This document shows, in pieces, positions 38,187 to 40,951 of a DNA stretch of 40,951 bases; position 1 is the first letter of the stretch, and the number at the start of each line of letters is the position of its first letter. This stretch comes from Prevotella sp. (lineage in GTDB: Bacteria > Bacteroidota > Bacteroidia > Bacteroidales > Bacteroidaceae), in the NCBI GenBank assembly GCA_017538195.1, contig JAFYJH010000070.1, forward strand, positions 1-40,951, read 5' to 3'. Under the pieces are notes generated by a model. The model was not told the DNA's origin. It searched no databases and was given only the letters and a program-made list of their open reading frames with translations. The translations under genes and the position numbers were made by a program.

Positions 38187-39716
38187 ATGGAACAGACAAA
38201 ACAAATCCTCTTGGTTTACAATACGCTCACGCGCCAGAAAGAGCGCTTCGAGCCGTTGAATGCGCCCCACGTGGGCATGTATGTGTGCGGACCGACGGTC
38301 TATGGCGACCCGCATTTGGGTCACGCTCGGCCTGCGATTACGTTCGACATCGTTTTCCGCTACCTGAAGCACCTCGGCTACAAGGTGCGCTACGTCCGCA
38401 ACATCACCGACGTGGGCCATTTGGAGCACGATGCCGACGAAGGCGACGACAAAATTGCGAAAAAGGCTCGGCTCGAACAGTTGGAACCGATGGAAATCGC
38501 ACAACACTACACGAACCGCTATCACACGGCGATGGATGCGCTCGGCGTGCTGCGTCCGTCGATTGAACCGCAGGCGACGGGCCACATCATCGAGCAGCAG
38601 CAACTTGTGCAGCAGATTCTCGACAATGGTTTTGCGTATGAGTCGAATGGCTCGATTTATTTCGACATCGAAGCCTATAACAAGGCTCAACAGCCATCAC
38701 CCAACAACCAACACCCGACGCCGTATGGCATTTTGAGCGGTCGGTCGCTTGAAAACATCAAGGACGAGAGTCGCACGCTCGCCGGCGTGGGCGAGAAGCG
38801 CAATCAGGCCGACTTTGCGCTGTGGAAAAAGGCTTCGGCGGAACATATTATGCGTTGGCCGAGTCCGTGGAGCGACGGTTTCCCGGGCTGGCACTGCGAA
38901 TGTACGGCGATGGGACGGAAGTATCTCGGCGAGCAGTTCGACATTCACGGCGGCGGAATGGACCTCGTTTTCCCGCATCACGAGTGCGAGATTGCGCAGG
39001 CGGTCGCCTCGCAGGGCAAGCCGATGGTGAAATATTGGATGCACAACAATATGATTACCATCAACGGCCAGAAAATGGGCAAGTCGCTCGGCAATTTCAT
39101 CACCTTGGAGCAATTTTTCACGGGTCAGCACGAGTTGCTGTCGCAAGCCTATTCGCCGATGACGATTCGCTTCTTCATCCTCTCGGCGCACTATCGCTCG
39201 ACCGTCGATTTCAGCGACGAAGCCCTGCAAGCCTCGCAGAAAGGTCTCGAAAGACTGCTCGATGGTCTGAAAAACCTTGAGCGAGTGCCTGTTTCCGAGC
39301 ATTGCGACGCGGAAACCGAGAAATTCGTGAAATCGCTGCGCCAACGCTGCTACGACGCGATGAACGACGACTTGATGACGCAACTCGTCGTGAGTTATCT
39401 CTTCGAGGCTTGCACCGTCATCAACAAACTCATCGACCACAAGGCGACGATTTGCGCCGAATGTCTTGAAGAGTTGAAAACGACGATGAAACTTTTCGCA
39501 GAGGAGTTGCTCGGACTGAGCGAGGAACGAGGAACGAGGAACGAGGAGCGCGAAATGGCCTTCGGCAAGGTGATGGATATGGTTTTGGAACTTCGGGCGA
39601 AGGCGAAAGCCGCGAAAGACTGGGCCACCAGCGACAAAATCCGAGACGAACTCGCCGCCCTCGGCTTCGAGGTGAAGGACACGAAGGACGGCGTAACGTG
39701 GAAACTCAATCGGTAG
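38187..39716 (+). CDS. cysS: Cysteinyl-tRNA synthetase with two repeat-encoded inserts
   Basis: 509 residues from the ATG at 38187, behind a -7 box; the frame is open upstream but AT-rich and non-homologous. It joins Cys to tRNA-Cys with ATP in the cytosol. The class I HIGH motif is H-L-G-H (43-46); the zinc ligand Cys34 is in [15 protein letters not shown] and H-H-E-C-E give more zinc ligands; KMSKS appears as K-M-G-K-S (296-300). Two stretches look foreign: S-P-N-N-Q-H-P-T-P within the Y-F-D-I-E-A-Y ... Y-G-I-L-S-G-R loop (38686-38722), and [12 protein letters not shown] in the C-terminal helical domain (39521-39553). Both keep the frame. It is probably essential and hence functional. Confidence 0.96.
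   Translation: MEQTKQILLVYNTLTRQKERFEPLNAPHVGMYVCGPTVYGDPHLGHARPAITFDIVFRYLKHLGYKVRYVRNITDVGHLEHDADEGDDKIAKKARLEQLEPMEIAQHYTNRYHTAMDALGVLRPSIEPQATGHIIEQQQLVQQILDNGFAYESNGSIYFDIEAYNKAQQPSPNNQHPTPYGILSGRSLENIKDESRTLAGVGEKRNQADFALWKKASAEHIMRWPSPWSDGFPGWHCECTAMGRKYLGEQFDIHGGGMDLVFPHHECEIAQAVASQGKPMVKYWMHNNMITINGQKMGKSLGNFITLEQFFTGQHELLSQAYSPMTIRFFILSAHYRSTVDFSDEALQASQKGLERLLDGLKNLERVPVSEHCDAETEKFVKSLRQRCYDAMNDDLMTQLVVSYLFEACTVINKLIDHKATICAECLEELKTTMKLFAEELLGLSEERGTRNEEREMAFGKVMDMVLELRAKAKAAKDWATSDKIRDELAALGFEVKDTKDGVTWKLNR
38686..38722. repeat. CATCACCCAACAACC-type simple repeat inside cysS
   Basis: Units of CCATCACCC, AACAACC and AACACCC, read as S-P-N-N-Q-H-P-T-P. Confidence 0.65.
39521..39553. 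repeat. GAGGAACGAG simple repeat inside cysS
   Basis: GAGGAACGAGGAACGAGGAA units read as [10 protein letters not shown]. Same family as 9216-9247 and 15277-15310. Confidence 0.8.
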
Positions 39717-39721
39717 TCTGA

Positions 39722-40441
39722 TTATTTTTCATCCAACATAGCATCGACAAGGAGTTTGCCGTCGGCGAGAAGCCAGGTTCGGTCGGCAAATTCCTTGGCG
39801 AGGGCGATGTCGTGGGTGGTGAGGAGGATGGCTTTGTCGTGTTCGTGAGCCAGTTTTTTCAAGAGTTCAAAGACCTCGCGCTTGCTCGGATAGTCGAGAA
39901 AAGCGGTCGGTTCGTCTAATATAATAATAGGTGTCTGTTGGGCGAGAGCCTTCGCAATCACCACTTTTTGTTGTTCGCCGTCGCTCAGGGTTTCAAACGG
40001 GCGGTTGGCGAGAGATTCGATGCCGACGAGTTGCAGCGATTCGGCGACAATGCGGCGGTCGTTCTCGCGCAACGTGCCCCAGAAATTCGTGTGGGGCGTG
40101 CGACCGAGCCCGACGACTTCCGATGCCGTGAAATTGCGGAGGTCGGGACGCTCGGTGAGGACGAGAGCCACCGATAATTGATAATTGACAATTGACAATT
40201 GATAATTGACAGTTGAAAATTGCTTTTCCCTTCGGCCAGCGACCGTTGGTTGACCGTTCAGCGGCGGTTGCAGACCGGCGAGTGTGCGGAGCAGCGTGGA
40301 TTTTCCCGTTCCGTTGCGTCCGAGCAGACAAGTCAGTTTTCCGCTTTCGAGCGTCGCAGAAAGTCCTTCGGCCACGACTTTCGTTTTTCCGCGTCCGATT
40401 TTGTATCCAATGGTCAGATTTTCAAAAAAAAGTTGCTTCAT
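39722..40441 (-). CDS. ABC transporter ATP-binding protein, iron/cobalamin-uptake type, with a repeat insert
   Basis: 239 residues from the ATG at 40439-40441. Walker A is G-R-N-G-T-G-K-S-T-L; the Q-loop is replaced by or near L-T-E-R-P-D-L; the signature is L-S-D-G-E-Q-Q-K-V; Walker B is I-I-I-L-D-E-P-T; the switch His is in L-L-T-T-H-D-I. The pattern G-L-G-R-T-P-H-T between Q-loop and signature is that of FecE/FepC/BtuD-type ATPases, which power siderophore, haem or B12 uptake. No permease or binding protein is seen beside it. About 16 residues, from S-T-V-N-Y-Q-L-S to N-Y-Q-L-S-V, come from an ATTGATAATTGACA repeat (40172-40222). cysS converges on it with 5 nt between stops. A -7 box lies only 6 nt upstream of the start. 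Confidence 0.9.
   Translation of the reverse strand: MKQLFFENLTIGYKIGRGKTKVVAEGLSATLESGKLTCLLGRNGTGKSTLLRTLAGLQPPLNGQPTVAGRREKQFSTVNYQLSIVNYQLSVALVLTERPDLRNFTASEVVGLGRTPHTNFWGTLRENDRRIVAESLQLVGIESLANRPFETLSDGEQQKVVIAKALAQQTPIIILDEPTAFLDYPSKREVFELLKKLAHEHDKAILLTTHDIALAKEFADRTWLLADGKLLVDAMLDEK
40172..40222. repeat. ATTGATAATTGACA simple repeat inside the ABC ATPase gene
   Basis: Tandem GATAATTGACAATT units, in frame on the minus strand. The same family is at 13296-13330. Confidence 0.85.
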
Positions 40442-40447
40442 CGGGTG

Positions 40448-40455
40448 CAAAATTA
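40448..40455 (-). promoter_or_regulatory. -7 box very close to the ABC ATPase start
   Basis: Minus strand TAATTTTG ends 6 nt before the ATG at 40441. Transcription from it would give an almost leaderless mRNA. No exact TTTG at 19-21 nt. Confidence 0.4.
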
Positions 40456-40525
40456 CGAAAAAATGGCGACTTTTCGAGTTTGTAACAATTTTTATATTTT
40501 AAACTGCATATTTTCCTCATTTTTA

Positions 40526-40557
40526 TTTGGAAGTTTCAAATAAAACCTGTACTTTTG
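40526..40557 (+). promoter_or_regulatory. Consensus promoter for the citrate lyase operon
   Basis: TTTG at 40526-40529 and TACTTTTG at 40550-40557, exactly 20 nt apart; about 35 nt leader to citD. Confidence 0.85.
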
Positions 40558-40597
40558 TCGCCGAATCGACTAACAACCTAAAAATTAAATTATCAAT

Positions 40598-40879
40598 ATG
40601 ATGGAAATGAAAGAAGCAATGGCCGGAACACTGGAATCCGGCGACATTTTCGTTCAGATTTCGCCTGCCAACGAGCCGGGGCTCCAGATTGAATTGGACT
40701 CGACGGTGGAGTTTCAATTCGGCAAGCAAATCAAGAAAGTGATTTCTGAAACGCTCGAGGGGCTGAACATCCGCGACGCCCACGTGAAGGCGACCGACAA
40801 GGGCGCTCTCGACTGTACGATTCGTGCCCGTGTGACGGCTGCAGCCGTTCGCGCCACTGGAAACGATGTTTGGAAATAA
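40598..40879 (+). CDS. citD: Citrate lyase acyl carrier protein (gamma subunit)
   Basis: 93 residues, the normal CitD length. The attachment block A-G-T-L-E-S-G-D-I carries Ser14, to which the 2'-(5''-phosphoribosyl)-3'-dephospho-CoA prosthetic group is joined. Later motifs L-D-S-T-V-E-F-Q-F-G and D-K-G-A-L-D-C-T-I-R-A-R-V-T-A-A-A-R-type end fit the family. CitD carries the acetyl and citryl groups in the citrate lyase complex, which splits citrate to acetate and oxaloacetate. It is first in an operon with a consensus promoter, and citE follows after 13 nt. The adjacent second codon is also ATG, so the start could be 40598 or 40601. Confidence 0.92.
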   Translation: MMEMKEAMAGTLESGDIFVQISPANEPGLQIELDSTVEFQFGKQIKKVISETLEGLNIRDAHVKATDKGALDCTIRARVTAAAVRATGNDVWK

Positions 40880-40892
40880 AAAGAGAAATACT

Positions 40893-40951
40893 ATGCAACG
40901 ACTCAGAAGAACTATGATGTTCGTCCCGGGCAACAACCCCGGAATGATGCA
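40893..40951 (+). CDS. citE: Citrate lyase beta subunit, 5' end only
   Basis: The first 19 codons, cut by the window edge: M-Q-R-L-R-R-T-M-M-F-V-P-G-N-N-P-G-M-M. The R-R-T-M-M-F-V-P-G-N-N-P start is typical for CitE, and the position right after citD supports it. CitE performs the citryl-ACP cleavage step. AAAAGAGAAATACT upstream serves as an A/G-rich ribosome binding region. Confidence 0.88.
   Translation, partial: MQRLRRTMMFVPGNNPGMM

Overview
This window looks like a chromosome segment of a Bacteroidales bacterium, most likely Prevotella or a close relative. The evidence is: (i) promoters of the Bacteroidetes type, TTTG-N20-TAnnTTTG, several with an exact match and 20-nt spacing; (ii) A-rich leaders instead of strong Shine-Dalgarno sites; (iii) a fused SecDF, a long LepB next to a WbqC-family gene, and a DUF3332 lipoprotein; (iv) secreted proteins ending in the '..NGKKVVIK' tail common in Prevotella. 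No tRNA, rRNA or CRISPR array was seen.

Layout. 1-1071: the 3' part of a TIR-domain gene, followed in the same frame, after one TGA, by WG repeats. 1443-5475: Na/Pi cotransporter, a convergent bacterial PH-domain membrane protein, and a secreted GH20 beta-hexosaminidase. 5478-5941: a DUF559 endonuclease-like gene enclosed by a near-perfect 29-bp inverted repeat. 5949-15263: mostly housekeeping genes on the + strand (mgtC-like, dapB, lepB, wbqC-like, a YhcG-type nuclease, DUF3332 lipoprotein, flavodiiron protein, HAD hydrolase, ribF, CPBP protease). 15569-27241: the accessory core, two paralogous giant LRR exoproteins. The first is followed by one small acidic protein. The second carries a C-terminal dockerin and is followed by a cohesin-like secreted protein and two more small proteins. 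20182-21498 and 27347-28645 hold two AAA ATPases of the DUF234 and DUF4143 types. 28926-37495 (minus strand): Tricorn-like S41 protease, SecDF, EEP-family hydrolase, rhomboid protease. 37697-40951: HU protein, CysS, an ABC ATPase, and the start of a citrate lyase operon (citD, citE).

Two themes stand out. First, the dockerin-LRR gene and the cohesin-like gene lie 9 nt apart in one apparent operon. This suggests a two-part surface assembly, with the cohesin partner anchored or sorted through its tail and the LRR protein docked on it. The small proteins share a 'PEI-V-PY--PLM' start and an 'EFDFDDN' block, and follow the exoprotein genes in both copies.

Second, the window is full of short REP-like repeats: G/C-rich hairpins with G/C tails in inverted pairs, plus several simple low-complexity families. 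Many copies lie in frame inside conserved genes (dapB, wbqC-like, flavodiiron, ribF, cysS, ABC ATPase), where they add low-complexity loops to housekeeping enzymes. The DUF559 gene bounded by the same type of repeat is a candidate for the source or driver of one family.
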